Shown piece after piece: positions 18,087 through 26,499 of a stretch of DNA of 64,000 nt; positions within the stretch are counted from its first letter, which is position 1, and every line of letters starts with the position of its first letter. Both the position numbers and the translations under genes were made by a program. The DNA is taken from positions 62,001 through 126,000 of the forward strand of contig JUHI01000015.1 of NCBI GenBank assembly GCA_000799755.1. Reading direction: 5' to 3'. Under the pieces are notes generated by a model that worked only from the letters and a program-made list of their open reading frames with translations, was not told the origin of the DNA and ran no database searches. Source of the DNA: Martinezella tropici (GTDB taxonomy: Bacteria > Pseudomonadota > Alphaproteobacteria > Rhizobiales > Rhizobiaceae).

Positions 18087-19112
18087 ATGACGGAAAGCAC
18101 TTTGCAGCGGGAAGTTTTTGGGACGACGGCCGATGGAGAAACCGTCTATCGGGTCAAGATCGTGGGCGGCGGCCTGACGGCCCATATCATGTCCTGGGGC
18201 GCAGTCATCCAGGATCTCCGGCTTGATGGCCATGAGCCCGCTCTGCTCGTCGGCTTCGACAATTTCCCCGACTATCCCGCCCACTCCTCCTATTTCGGCG
18301 CCACGCCCGGCCGCTGCGCCAACCGCATCGGCGCCGGCCACTTCACGCTCGACGGCAAGCAATACCAGCTCGAACTCAACGAGAAGGGCGTCACCCATCT
18401 GCACGGCGGCAAGGACAATATCGCCAAGCGCAACTGGACGATCGTCGAGCACGCTACCGACCGTGTCGTCCTGAAGATCGTCGATCCCGATGGCCGGGCC
18501 GGCTATCCCGGCAATTGCACGATCCAGGCGACCTATTGGGTGCATGGCAACGGCGAGTTCTCGATCACCTACGAATCGACCACCGACCAGCCGACTCTCG
18601 CCAATGTCTGCCAGCACGCCTATTTCAACCTCGACGGCCGCGACGATGCGCTGGGCCACGACATCATGATCGCCGCCGACCACTATACGCCGACCGACGA
18701 CAAGCAGGTGCCGACCGGCGAGGTCCGCGCCGTCGAGGGCACAGTTTTCGATTTCCGCGAGATGTCGCCGATGAAGCGCTTCGACGGGGCCGAGCAGGCG
18801 CTCTACGACTATAATTTCTGCCTGTCGACCGAGCGCACAGCCAAGCGCTCCGTCGTGCTCGCCCGCAGCGTCAATTCCGGCGTATCGCTTGAGGTCCGCA
18901 CCACCGAGCCCGGCGTGCAGTTCTATACCGGCTTCAAGCTCAACGTTCCCGTTCCCGGCCACGACGGCCGCAAGATCGGCCCGTTTGCCGGCTTCTGCCT
19001 GGAGACGCAGGTCTGGCCCGATGCCATCAACCATGAAGGCTTCCCCAATGCCGTGCTCCGCCCGGGCGAGGTATTGCGGCAGGAAACGGATTACATCTTC
19101 ACCAAGAACTGA
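18087..19112 (+). CDS. galM: Aldose 1-epimerase (galactose mutarotase)
   Basis: 341-residue beta-sandwich enzyme interconverting alpha and beta anomers of free aldoses. Expected landmarks are present: SYFGATPGRCANRIGAGHF, GVTHLHGGKDNIAKRNW (substrate histidine), ANVCQHAYFNLDGRDD with the catalytic histidine, and FCLETQVWPDAINHEGFP holding the catalytic glutamate. There is no signal peptide. It stands alone ahead of the amino-sugar operon and is separated from it by a strong terminator, so it is probably an independent unit of sugar metabolism. Confidence 0.92.
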   Translation: MTESTLQREVFGTTADGETVYRVKIVGGGLTAHIMSWGAVIQDLRLDGHEPALLVGFDNFPDYPAHSSYFGATPGRCANRIGAGHFTLDGKQYQLELNEKGVTHLHGGKDNIAKRNWTIVEHATDRVVLKIVDPDGRAGYPGNCTIQATYWVHGNGEFSITYESTTDQPTLANVCQHAYFNLDGRDDALGHDIMIAADHYTPTDDKQVPTGEVRAVEGTVFDFREMSPMKRFDGAEQALYDYNFCLSTERTAKRSVVLARSVNSGVSLEVRTTEPGVQFYTGFKLNVPVPGHDGRKIGPFAGFCLETQVWPDAINHEGFPNAVLRPGEVLRQETDYIFTKN

Positions 19113-19140
19113 GCGGGCCATGTGCCGCTCTCGTGAATTT

Positions 19141-19177
19141 CGGCCGGGCGTCCAAAGCGCCCGGCCGATTCTTTTTT
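19141..19177 (+). terminator. Rho-independent terminator of galM
   Basis: Perfect 10-bp stem CGGCCGGGCG / CGCCCGGCCG around TCCAAAG, followed by ATTCTTTTTT. It isolates galM from the downstream GntR operon. Confidence 0.9.
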
Positions 19178-19197
19178 GCGCCACGGCCAGATTCATC

Positions 19198-19246
19198 TTG
19201 TGAATTGGTTCTAAATAGGTTCTATATAGAAGTCATGGATAGAACC
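19198..19246 (+). promoter_or_regulatory. Promoter and repeated GGTTCTA operator of the amino-sugar operon
   Basis: TTGTGA (19198) and TCTATA (19220) are spaced about 16-17 bp and could be a -35/-10 pair. The same stretch holds GGTTCTA at 19207 and 19218, the palindrome TTCTATATAGAA (19220-19231) and TAGAACC at 19240 inside the first codons of the regulator. This looks like an autoregulatory site for the adjacent GntR protein. The -10 lies so close to ATG 19235 that the transcript may be leaderless. Confidence 0.5.
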
Positions 19247-20008
19247 AGTTTGATCGCCGAATTGAACAATCGCGGTCTCAGCGACGGGACCGGAAGCGGG
19301 CCGCTGTACAAGCGCCTTGCGCAGGCGCTGACCGGTCTTGTCCAGGAAGGCCTGCTAAAACCGGGCACGGCATTGCCAGGCGAGCGCGATCTCGCTGGTG
19401 CATTGGAAATCGGCCGCGTTACCGTCAGGACCGCCTATCGTGACCTGCTGGCATCCGGCGTCATCGAATCCCGTCACGGCAGCGGCACCTTCGTTTCGCA
19501 GCATGTCGAGCGCATCGAACAGCCGCTCTGGCGTCTTTCCTCCTTCTCCGCCGACATGCGCTCGCGTGGCCGCGAGCCGGCGGCCCGCATCCTCCAACGC
19601 ACCATCAGCGCACCGGCGCCGGAAGAATCCTTCCTTCTCGGCCTCGGCCTCGATGAACCTGTGCTGCGGCTCGACCGATTGCGCCTCGCCGACGGCCAGC
19701 CGCTTGCCATCGAGCGCGCCGTCGTTCCCATCAAGTTTCTCGGCGAAGGCGCCGTATCCGAAGGATCGCTCTACGATGCACTGGCCACCAACGGCTTTAA
19801 GCCCGTGCGCGCACAGCAGCGGCTGACCGCCGTGACGCTCGACCCCACCTCCGCATCGATCCTGACCGTCAAGGCCGGAGCGCCGGCGCTTCTGATCGAG
19901 CGCGTTTCCCGCCTGGCCGACCAGCGCGTGGTTGAATATACCCGCTCGCATTATCGCGGCGATGCCTATGATTTTGTTGCCGAATTGAGAATTGGAGATG
20001 ACCTATGA
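19235..20008 (+). CDS. GntR/HutC family transcriptional regulator of amino-sugar genes
   Basis: 257 residues. The N-terminal winged helix reads YKRLAQALTGLVQEGLLKPG, then LPGERDLAGALEIGRVTVRTAYRDL and GSGTFVS. The C-terminal UTRA effector domain follows (LGLGLDEPVLRLDRLRLADGQPLAIERA to VVEYTRSHYRGDAYDFVAEL). It is first in an operon with a SIS deaminase and nagA and overlaps the next gene (ATGA), so its ligand is probably GlcN-6-P or GlcNAc-6-P, as for NagR/NagQ-type regulators. Repeated GGTTCTA motifs over its own promoter suggest autoregulation. ATG 19235 has only a weak ribosome site. Confidence 0.85.
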   Translation: MDRTSLIAELNNRGLSDGTGSGPLYKRLAQALTGLVQEGLLKPGTALPGERDLAGALEIGRVTVRTAYRDLLASGVIESRHGSGTFVSQHVERIEQPLWRLSSFSADMRSRGREPAARILQRTISAPAPEESFLLGLGLDEPVLRLDRLRLADGQPLAIERAVVPIKFLGEGAVSEGSLYDALATNGFKPVRAQQRLTAVTLDPTSASILTVKAGAPALLIERVSRLADQRVVEYTRSHYRGDAYDFVAELRIGDDL

Positions 20009-21036
20009 GCGAGACCCAGTCCCTGATGCTGACGGAAGCAGGCCAATCGCCTGAAGTGGTTGCAACCCTGCTTGAAAAGGAAAAGCCCGCCTTCGCCGAG
20101 ATCGCGAAGCTCTTCTCGACCGGTCGTCCGTCGCTGATCACGACGGCGGCGCGCGGCTCGTCCGACCATGCCGCCACCTTCTTCAAATATCTGCTGGAAA
20201 TCTCCTGTGGCATCCCGGTCGCCTCCGTCGGCCCGTCGATCGCCTCGGTCTACGGCGCGCCGCTTCACCTGAAGGGCGGCATCCACTTCACCGTCTCCCA
20301 GTCCGGCGGCAGCCCTGATATCATCGCCATGCAGGCAGCCGCCAAGAAGGGCGGCGCCACCACGATCGCCGTCGTCAACGTCACCGACAGCCCGCTCGCC
20401 AAGGAGGCCGACATCGTGCTCGGCCTCAATGCCGGCAAGGAGCAGAGCGTCGCCGCCACCAAATCCTTCATTGCTTCCGTTGCCGCTCTTGCCGGCGTCA
20501 CCGCAGCGGTCTCGCAGGACAAGGCCCTGATCGACGGCCTTGCCAAGCTTCCGGAAGCGCTGGCCGCAACCTCGGGCATCGATGGCAAGGCCGCTGAAGA
20601 TGTGCTCTTCGAGGCCTCGTCGCTCTATACCAGCGGCCGCGGCCCCGCTTTCGCCATTGCGCTGGAAGCAGCGCTGAAGGCCAAGGAAACAGCCGGCCTG
20701 CACGCCGAAGCCTTCTCGCTGGCCGAACTCATGCACGGCCCGATGCGCCTTGTGCAGCCCGGCTTCCCGATCGTCGCCTTCTCGCCCGACGACGCCGCCT
20801 TCGCCAACAATGCGCAGGCGCTTGAACGCTTGCAGAAGCTCGGGGCGACCGCCGTCTCCTTCTCGACCGCGCCGCTCGCCGGCATCAACCTGCGCATGCC
20901 GACGACGGGTAACGGCCTGCTCGATCCGCTGGTGTCGCTGCTGTGCTACTATCGCCTCATCGAGGCAGTAACGCGCCGCAAGGGCTTCGACCCGGACAAG
21001 CCGGCTAATCTTCTCAAGGTAACGGAGACCATGTGA
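20005..21036 (+). CDS. SIS-domain glucosamine-6-phosphate deaminase-like protein
   Basis: 343 residues with two SIS domains, like the isomerase half of GlmS without the glutaminase domain. Phosphosugar-binding segments are TAARGSSDHAATFFKYLLE, FTVSQSGGSPDIIAMQ, AVVNVTDSPLAKEAD and AGKEQSVAATKSFIAS; the second domain has TSGRGPAFAIALEAALKAKE and HAEAFSLAELMHGP. In a nag operon this type acts as an alternative GlcN-6-P deaminase (NagB-II), yielding fructose-6-phosphate and ammonia. It overlaps the regulator gene upstream and nagA downstream. Absence of a classical NagB nearby supports the deaminase role, but activity is inferred. Confidence 0.82.
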   Translation: MSETQSLMLTEAGQSPEVVATLLEKEKPAFAEIAKLFSTGRPSLITTAARGSSDHAATFFKYLLEISCGIPVASVGPSIASVYGAPLHLKGGIHFTVSQSGGSPDIIAMQAAAKKGGATTIAVVNVTDSPLAKEADIVLGLNAGKEQSVAATKSFIASVAALAGVTAAVSQDKALIDGLAKLPEALAATSGIDGKAAEDVLFEASSLYTSGRGPAFAIALEAALKAKETAGLHAEAFSLAELMHGPMRLVQPGFPIVAFSPDDAAFANNAQALERLQKLGATAVSFSTAPLAGINLRMPTTGNGLLDPLVSLLCYYRLIEAVTRRKGFDPDKPANLLKVTETM

Positions 21037-22193
21037 TGGACTACAAGGTCTTTAAAGGCGCGCGCATCTTCGATGGCGACCGCTTTCACGAGGACAGCGC
21101 GCTGGTCATCGGCAACGGCCGCATCCACGCGATCACCGACATCAACGATGTGCCCGACAATGCCGAAACGATCGAGTTGAAGGGTGGCGTCCTCGCCCCC
21201 GGCTTCATCGATGCGCAAGTCAACGGCGGCGGCGGCCGCATGCTGAATGACGAGCCTTCGGCAGAATCCATGTACATGATCGCCGAGGGGCATCGCCCCT
21301 ACGGCACGACATCGCTGCTGCCGACGCTGATTACCGATGTCGCGGCCGCGACCACTGCGGCGATCGAGGGTGCCATCGAGGCCGTGAAGGCCAATCGCGG
21401 CGTCGCCGGCCTGCATCTGGAAGGCCCGCATCTGGCTCCCGCCCGCAAGGGCGCCCATCTTGCCGAGCTGATGCGTCCGGTCGAAGACAGCGATGTCAGA
21501 ACCTTCATCCGCGCCCGCGAGGCGATCGGCACGCTGCTGGTGACGATCGCGGCCGAACAGGTCACCGAGCGACAGGTGCAGGCGCTGGCCGAAGGCGGCG
21601 TCATCGTCAGCATCGGTCACAGCGATTGTACCGCGGAAGCCGCCGATGCCCGTTTCGACGCCGGCGCGCGTGGCGTCACCCACCTGTTCAACGCCATGAG
21701 CCAGATGGGCCATCGCGCACCCGGCCTCGTCGGTGCTGCGATTGATCACCCTGCTCCTTGGTGCGGTATCATCGCCGATGGGCACCACGTCGAGCCGGCG
21801 GCGCTCAGGGTCGCGCTGCGCGCCAAGCGCGGTGAAGGTCGCCTGTTCTTCGTGACGGACGCCATGTCGCTCGTCGGCACCGACCTTCCGAGCTTCACGC
21901 TGAACGGCCGCACGGTCTATCGCACCAAGGGCGGCTACTGCTCCAAGCTGACGCTGGATGACGGCACGCTGGCGGGCTCCGATGTCGATATGGCCTCCAC
22001 CATCCGCTATGGCGTCAACATCCTCGAGCTACCGCTTGCCGAAGCTCTGCGCATGGCGACCTCCTATCCTGCCCGTTTCCTGCGGCTGACCGATCGCGGC
22101 CATCTGACGCCGGGAATGCGCGCCGATCTCGTTCACATCAACGACGGCATCGAAGTCACCGAAACATGGATCTCCGGCCAGCCATCGGCCTAG
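21036..22193 (+). CDS. nagA: N-acetylglucosamine-6-phosphate deacetylase
   Basis: 385-residue amidohydrolase removing acetate from GlcNAc-6-P. Visible features are LAPGFIDAQVNGGGGRMLND (metal and substrate site entry), GLHLEGPHLAPARKGAH with the metal-binding glutamate, IGHSDCTAEAADA and THLFNAMSQMGHRAPG with metal-binding histidines, and FFVTDAMS with the catalytic aspartate. ATG 21036 overlaps the preceding stop (TGATG); a GTG lies 3 nt upstream. Together with the SIS deaminase it converts GlcNAc-6-P to fructose-6-P. The kinase or transporter that supplies GlcNAc-6-P is not in the window. Confidence 0.92.
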   Translation: MDYKVFKGARIFDGDRFHEDSALVIGNGRIHAITDINDVPDNAETIELKGGVLAPGFIDAQVNGGGGRMLNDEPSAESMYMIAEGHRPYGTTSLLPTLITDVAAATTAAIEGAIEAVKANRGVAGLHLEGPHLAPARKGAHLAELMRPVEDSDVRTFIRAREAIGTLLVTIAAEQVTERQVQALAEGGVIVSIGHSDCTAEAADARFDAGARGVTHLFNAMSQMGHRAPGLVGAAIDHPAPWCGIIADGHHVEPAALRVALRAKRGEGRLFFVTDAMSLVGTDLPSFTLNGRTVYRTKGGYCSKLTLDDGTLAGSDVDMASTIRYGVNILELPLAEALRMATSYPARFLRLTDRGHLTPGMRADLVHINDGIEVTETWISGQPSA

Positions 22194-22475
22194 AGCCGGA
22201 TCATTTTAGGTCTGTTCGACCTAAAATCTGAATCCGCTCTAGAATCAGAGAAGTAGAGCATGATGCCGAAAAGCGCTCGGCGGTCTTCCGTTCGAAATGC
22301 GTAAGGGCAAGACAATCGAGCAATTCCAGGAAAGCCGCATAGCGGCTTTCCGCCCGGAATTGCGTAGAAGCAAACAGACAGAGCCTTTTCGCGATTCGAA
22401 GGAAAGCGGAAAGGCTCTGGAGCGATTTCGCGCCGCGAGGAAAAGCGAAATGCTCCGATACATTCGAAGAGGAAG
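22194..22475. repeat. Mosaic of rhizobial palindromic repeats
   Basis: The 288-nt gap between nagA and the SIS gene is almost wholly made of inverted repeats. They are TTTTAGGTC/GACCTAAAA (22204-22226), a GCTCTAGAATCA...AGTAGAGCATGATG module (22236-22266), GCAATTCC-GGAAAGCCGC with its complement (about 22319-22364), AGAGCCTTTTCGC/GCGGAAAGGCTCT (about 22380-22418), and GGAGCG-ATTTCGC with GCGAAATGCTCC (about 22419-22456). The second module recurs almost unchanged at the end of phbA (47635-47666). This matches the ABC/RIME-type mosaic elements of rhizobia. Confidence 0.75.
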
Positions 22476-22481
22476 CGCGGC

Positions 22482-23210
22482 ATGACCGCAGTCACGGACA
22501 GCTATTTCACCGCGCTCATCGGCCGGCTGGAAACCCTGCGCGAGGCGCTGGCCGAGCCCATGTCCCAGGCGTCGGCCGCCATCTGTGCCGCCGCGCGCGC
22601 CGATCGCCGCGTCTATGTCTTCGGCACCGGCCATTCGCATATGCTGGCCGAAGAGGTGCATTATCGCGCCGGCGGCCTCGCCTTCACCATTCCGGTGCTG
22701 GTGGGTTCCGCCATGCTGCATGAAGGCGCCGTCATCAGTTCGGTCTACGAGCGCACCGAAGGCCTCATCCGCCCCGTGTTCGAACGCTACGGCATGCAGC
22801 CGGGCGATGTGCTGATCATCGCCTCCAATTCCGGAGTCAATGCCGCGCCGATCGAGGCTGCCGACTACGGCCGCGAAATCGGCGCGACCGTCATCGCCAT
22901 CACGTCGCTCGCCTATTCCGCCGCCATTGCCAACGGCAGGCGGCGGCTCGCCGATATCGCCGATATCGTGCTGGACAACGGCCTGCCGCCGGGCGACGCC
23001 ATGATCGACCTGCCGGGTACGGAGCTCAAGGTCGGACCGGCCTCGACGGCCGTCGGCACGACGGTCCTGAACGCCATCTTCGCCGATGTCGCCGCCGAAC
23101 TCTGCAAGGACGGCAATCCGCCCGTCTACCTCAGCGCCAATATGCCGGGCGCCAAGGAAATCAATCAGCAATTGGTTAGAAAATACCGGCCGCGCAACCC
23201 GCACCTCTGA
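22482..23210 (+). CDS. SIS domain-containing protein (UPF0309 type)
   Basis: 242 residues with a single SIS fold. VYVFGTGHSHMLAEEVHYRAGGLA, IIASNSGVNAAPIEAADYGREIGATVIAITS and STAVGTTVLNAIFADVAAEL match the UPF0309 family of phosphosugar-binding proteins, related to phosphoheptose isomerase and MurQ. It has no second SIS domain and no DNA-binding domain. The gene lies on the same strand as nagA, but a 288-nt block of palindromic repeats separates them. It may bind or isomerise an amino-sugar phosphate; the reaction is unknown. Confidence 0.8.
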   Translation: MTAVTDSYFTALIGRLETLREALAEPMSQASAAICAAARADRRVYVFGTGHSHMLAEEVHYRAGGLAFTIPVLVGSAMLHEGAVISSVYERTEGLIRPVFERYGMQPGDVLIIASNSGVNAAPIEAADYGREIGATVIAITSLAYSAAIANGRRRLADIADIVLDNGLPPGDAMIDLPGTELKVGPASTAVGTTVLNAIFADVAAELCKDGNPPVYLSANMPGAKEINQQLVRKYRPRNPHL

Positions 23211-23319
23211 AACGATTGTCGGGTAAGCTCACGGCAGCCTTTCGCTCGGAGCCGCGCAACGGCAAGCGAAGAGTGCGACCGAACGATTCCCGTGAGACGC
23301 TCGGTCGCTCCGTCGGATA

Positions 23320-26300
23320 TCATTGCGCCGCGGCGTCCGTTGCCGATGGCTCCTCCGCGGCTGCCTCCTCCTGCTTGCGCCGCCGGCGCAGGACGACATA
23401 GAACACCGGCGTCAGGAACAGCCCGAACAGCGTCACCCCGAGCATGCCTGAGAATACGGCCGTGCCGAGCGACTGGCGCATTTCCGCGCCCGGGCCGGTG
23501 GCGATCATCAGCGGCACGACACCGAAGATGAAGGCAAACGCCGTCATCAGGATCGGGCGCAGGCGCAAGTGGCTGGCCTCGATCGCCGCCTCGACGGCGC
23601 TCTTCCCCTCAGCCTGCGCCTGTCGCGCAAACTCGACGATCAGGATCGCGTTCTTGGCCGCAAGGCCGATCAGCACGATCAACCCGATCTGCGTGAGGAT
23701 ATTGTTGTCCATGCCTCTCAGATGCACCCCGATCAGCGCCGCTAGAACCGCGAGCGGCACGATGAGGATGATGGCGAGCGGCAGGACCCAGCTTTCATAT
23801 TGGGCCGCAAGCGCCAGGAAGACGAAGATGACCGACAGGGCGAAAATATAGATCGCCGTATTGCCGGTATGCTTCTCCTGATAGGCAAGCTCCGTCCATT
23901 CGAAGGTCGTACCCGACGGCAGCAGGTTCTTCGCTATGCCTTCCATGGTGTCGAGAGCCGAACCCGTGGAGACGCCCGGTCCCGGATTGCCCTGCACGGG
24001 AACCGAAACATACATGTTGTAGCGCTGCACCAGCGCCGGCCCGGTCGTATCCCTGATATCGACCAGCGTGCCGAGCGGCACCAGCGCCCCAGTCGCTGAA
24101 CGCACCTTCAGCGCCAGAATATCCTCCCGCTCCATGCGATATTGCTGATCGGCCTGTGCCCGTACCTGATAGACCCGGCCGAACGCGTTGAAGTCGTTGA
24201 CGTAGGACGTGCCCAAATTGATCGAGAGGGTTTCGAAGATATTCGGGATCGGCACGTTGAGCGCCCGCGCCTTGTCGCGGTCGATCGCCAGGAAATATTG
24301 CGGGCTATTGGCGGAGAAGGTGGTGAAGACGCCGCTGACGCCCTTATTTTGCGCGGCGACACCCATCATCTGATAGGCGAGCGGCAGGATGCGGCGCATG
24401 TCCGGATTTTCCCGGTCCATGATCTGCATCTTGAAGCCGCCCGAATTGCCGACGCCGCGGATCGAGGGCGGCGGGATGGCGATGATGAAGGCTTCCTGAA
24501 TGCCCTGGAGGCCGCCATAGAGCGCACCGATGATCTTGGTCGCCGAATCTCCGGTCTTCAACCGCTCCTCGAAAGGCTTGAACGGCGTGAAGATGACGCC
24601 GGAATTCGAGGCGTTGGTGAAGGTCGCGCCATTGAAGCCGGCGAAGGCGACGGCATTCTCGATGCCCGGCGTCTTGTTGATGATGGCTGTCGCCTTCTGG
24701 ATGACGGCATTGGTGCGGGCGAGCGAAGCGCCGTCCGGCAGTTGCACGACGACGATGGCGTAGCCCTGGTCCATTGTCGGAACGAAGCCTTGCGGCACGA
24801 TCCTGCCCATATACAGGGTAGCGGCCAGAAGCCCGACAAAGACGAGCAGCGCGCAGGCCAAGGCTGCCCAGGTCGTGACGAGGTGGCGCACGATCCATGA
24901 GTAGCCCTCACTCATCTTCTCGAAGCCGCGATTGAACCCATCTCCCAGCGCCCTGCCGAAGCGCGAGAAGATGTTGTTCGATTTCTTGTGATCGTGAGGA
25001 CGCAGGACGATCGCGGCGATCGCCGGCGACAACGTCAGCGAATTCAGACAGGAGATCGCCGTCGCGACCGAAATCGTCACGGCGAACTGTCGATAGAACT
25101 GCCCGGTAATGCCCGGGATGAAAGCCGTCGGGAGGAAGACCGCGATCAGCACCAGCGAAATCGCCAGAACGGCTGTGCCGACCTCGTTCATCGTCACGTG
25201 CGACGCCTCCTTGGGCGTCATGCCGAGCGCGAGGTTTCGCTCGACATTCTCCACCACCACGATCGCGTCGTCGACGACGATGCCGATCGCCAGCACCAGG
25301 CCGAACAGCGTCAGCATGTTCAACGAAAAGCCGAAGGCGAGCAGGAAGGCGAAGGTGCCGATCAGCGAAACGGGGATGGCAATGATCGGGATGATCGCCG
25401 TCCGCCACGATTGCAGGAAAACGAGCACGACGATGGCAACGAGAACGGCCGCCTCGAAGATCGTCTTGTAGACCTCGTGGATCGATTCGGCGATAAAGTC
25501 CGTCGGGTTATAGATGATGCGATATTCGAGCCCCTGCGGGAAATCCTGCGACAGGTTCTGCATGGTCTTCTGAATATCGGCGGCGGCATCGAGCGCATTG
25601 GTGCCGGGGCGAGCGAAGATGCCGAGTGCGACGGCCGGATTGCCGTTCAAGTAGCTGTTGGTGACATAATCCTGCGCGCCGAGTTCGATGCGGGCGACGT
25701 CCTGCAGCTGCACGAGCCGGCCGCTATCCGTCGCCTTGACGATGACATAACGGAATTGCCGCGCATCGGAAAAGCGCCCTTGCGTCGTCACCGTATACTG
25801 AAAGGCGTTGGTGCCCGAAACCGGCGGTCCGCCGATCGAACCGCCCGAAACCTGCACGTTCTGATCCCGCAACGCCTGGACGATGTCGCCAGCGGTCATG
25901 CCATAGGCGGCGAGCTTTTCCGGATCGAGCCAGATACGCAGCGAATATTGCCGCTCACCGAAGAGCTGCACATCGCCGACGCCGTCGAGACGGACGAGCA
26001 GGTCGCGGATACGCGTGCGGGCATAGTTGGAGATATAGAGCTGGTCGTAGCGATTGTTCGGCGATAGGAGATGCACGACCATCATCAGGTCGGGCGAGCT
26101 TTTGACCGTGGTGATGCCGATGCGGCGGACATCGTCAGGCAGGCGCGGCTCGGCGATGGCGACGCGGTTCTGCACCAGCACCTGCGCCTTGTCGAGATCG
26201 GTGCCGAGCTTGAATGTGATCGTCAGCGACATCGAGCCATCGGCGCTGGAGTAGGAAGACATATAGAGCATGTCCTCGACGCCGTTGACTTCCTGCTCGA

Positions 26301-26499
26301 TCGGCGTCGCCACCGTATCGGCGATGGTCTGCGAATCCGCGCCCGGATAGGAGGTGCGCACCACGATTGTCGGCGGCGCCACCTCGGGATATTGCGCAAC
26401 CGGAAGCTGGAAATAGGCGATGCCGCCGACGATCAGCAGCACGATGGAGAGAACCGACGCGAAAATCGGCCGATCGACGAAAAAATGGGAGAATCTCAT
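23320..26499 (-). CDS. RND efflux transporter, HAE1 (AcrB/BepE-like) family
   Basis: 1059-residue inner-membrane proton antiporter with 12 membrane segments and two large periplasmic loops. It starts MRFSHFFVDRPIFASVLSIVL with YFQLPVAQYPEVAPPTIVV. The proton-relay aspartates are present in GIVVDDAIVVVENVERN (TM4) and the TM10 lysine in LIGLAAKNAILIVEFARQ. The family drives a tripartite multidrug or solvent pump with a periplasmic adaptor and an outer-membrane channel. It overlaps the adaptor gene upstream by an ATGA junction. No outer-membrane factor is next to it, so a TolC-like channel elsewhere is probably used. Substrates cannot be predicted. Confidence 0.93.
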   Translation of the reverse strand: MRFSHFFVDRPIFASVLSIVLLIVGGIAYFQLPVAQYPEVAPPTIVVRTSYPGADSQTIADTVATPIEQEVNGVEDMLYMSSYSSADGSMSLTITFKLGTDLDKAQVLVQNRVAIAEPRLPDDVRRIGITTVKSSPDLMMVVHLLSPNNRYDQLYISNYARTRIRDLLVRLDGVGDVQLFGERQYSLRIWLDPEKLAAYGMTAGDIVQALRDQNVQVSGGSIGGPPVSGTNAFQYTVTTQGRFSDARQFRYVIVKATDSGRLVQLQDVARIELGAQDYVTNSYLNGNPAVALGIFARPGTNALDAAADIQKTMQNLSQDFPQGLEYRIIYNPTDFIAESIHEVYKTIFEAAVLVAIVVLVFLQSWRTAIIPIIAIPVSLIGTFAFLLAFGFSLNMLTLFGLVLAIGIVVDDAIVVVENVERNLALGMTPKEASHVTMNEVGTAVLAISLVLIAVFLPTAFIPGITGQFYRQFAVTISVATAISCLNSLTLSPAIAAIVLRPHDHKKSNNIFSRFGRALGDGFNRGFEKMSEGYSWIVRHLVTTWAALACALLVFVGLLAATLYMGRIVPQGFVPTMDQGYAIVVVQLPDGASLARTNAVIQKATAIINKTPGIENAVAFAGFNGATFTNASNSGVIFTPFKPFEERLKTGDSATKIIGALYGGLQGIQEAFIIAIPPPSIRGVGNSGGFKMQIMDRENPDMRRILPLAYQMMGVAAQNKGVSGVFTTFSANSPQYFLAIDRDKARALNVPIPNIFETLSINLGTSYVNDFNAFGRVYQVRAQADQQYRMEREDILALKVRSATGALVPLGTLVDIRDTTGPALVQRYNMYVSVPVQGNPGPGVSTGSALDTMEGIAKNLLPSGTTFEWTELAYQEKHTGNTAIYIFALSVIFVFLALAAQYESWVLPLAIILIVPLAVLAALIGVHLRGMDNNILTQIGLIVLIGLAAKNAILIVEFARQAQAEGKSAVEAAIEASHLRLRPILMTAFAFIFGVVPLMIATGPGAEMRQSLGTAVFSGMLGVTLFGLFLTPVFYVVLRRRRKQEEAAAEEPSATDAAAQ

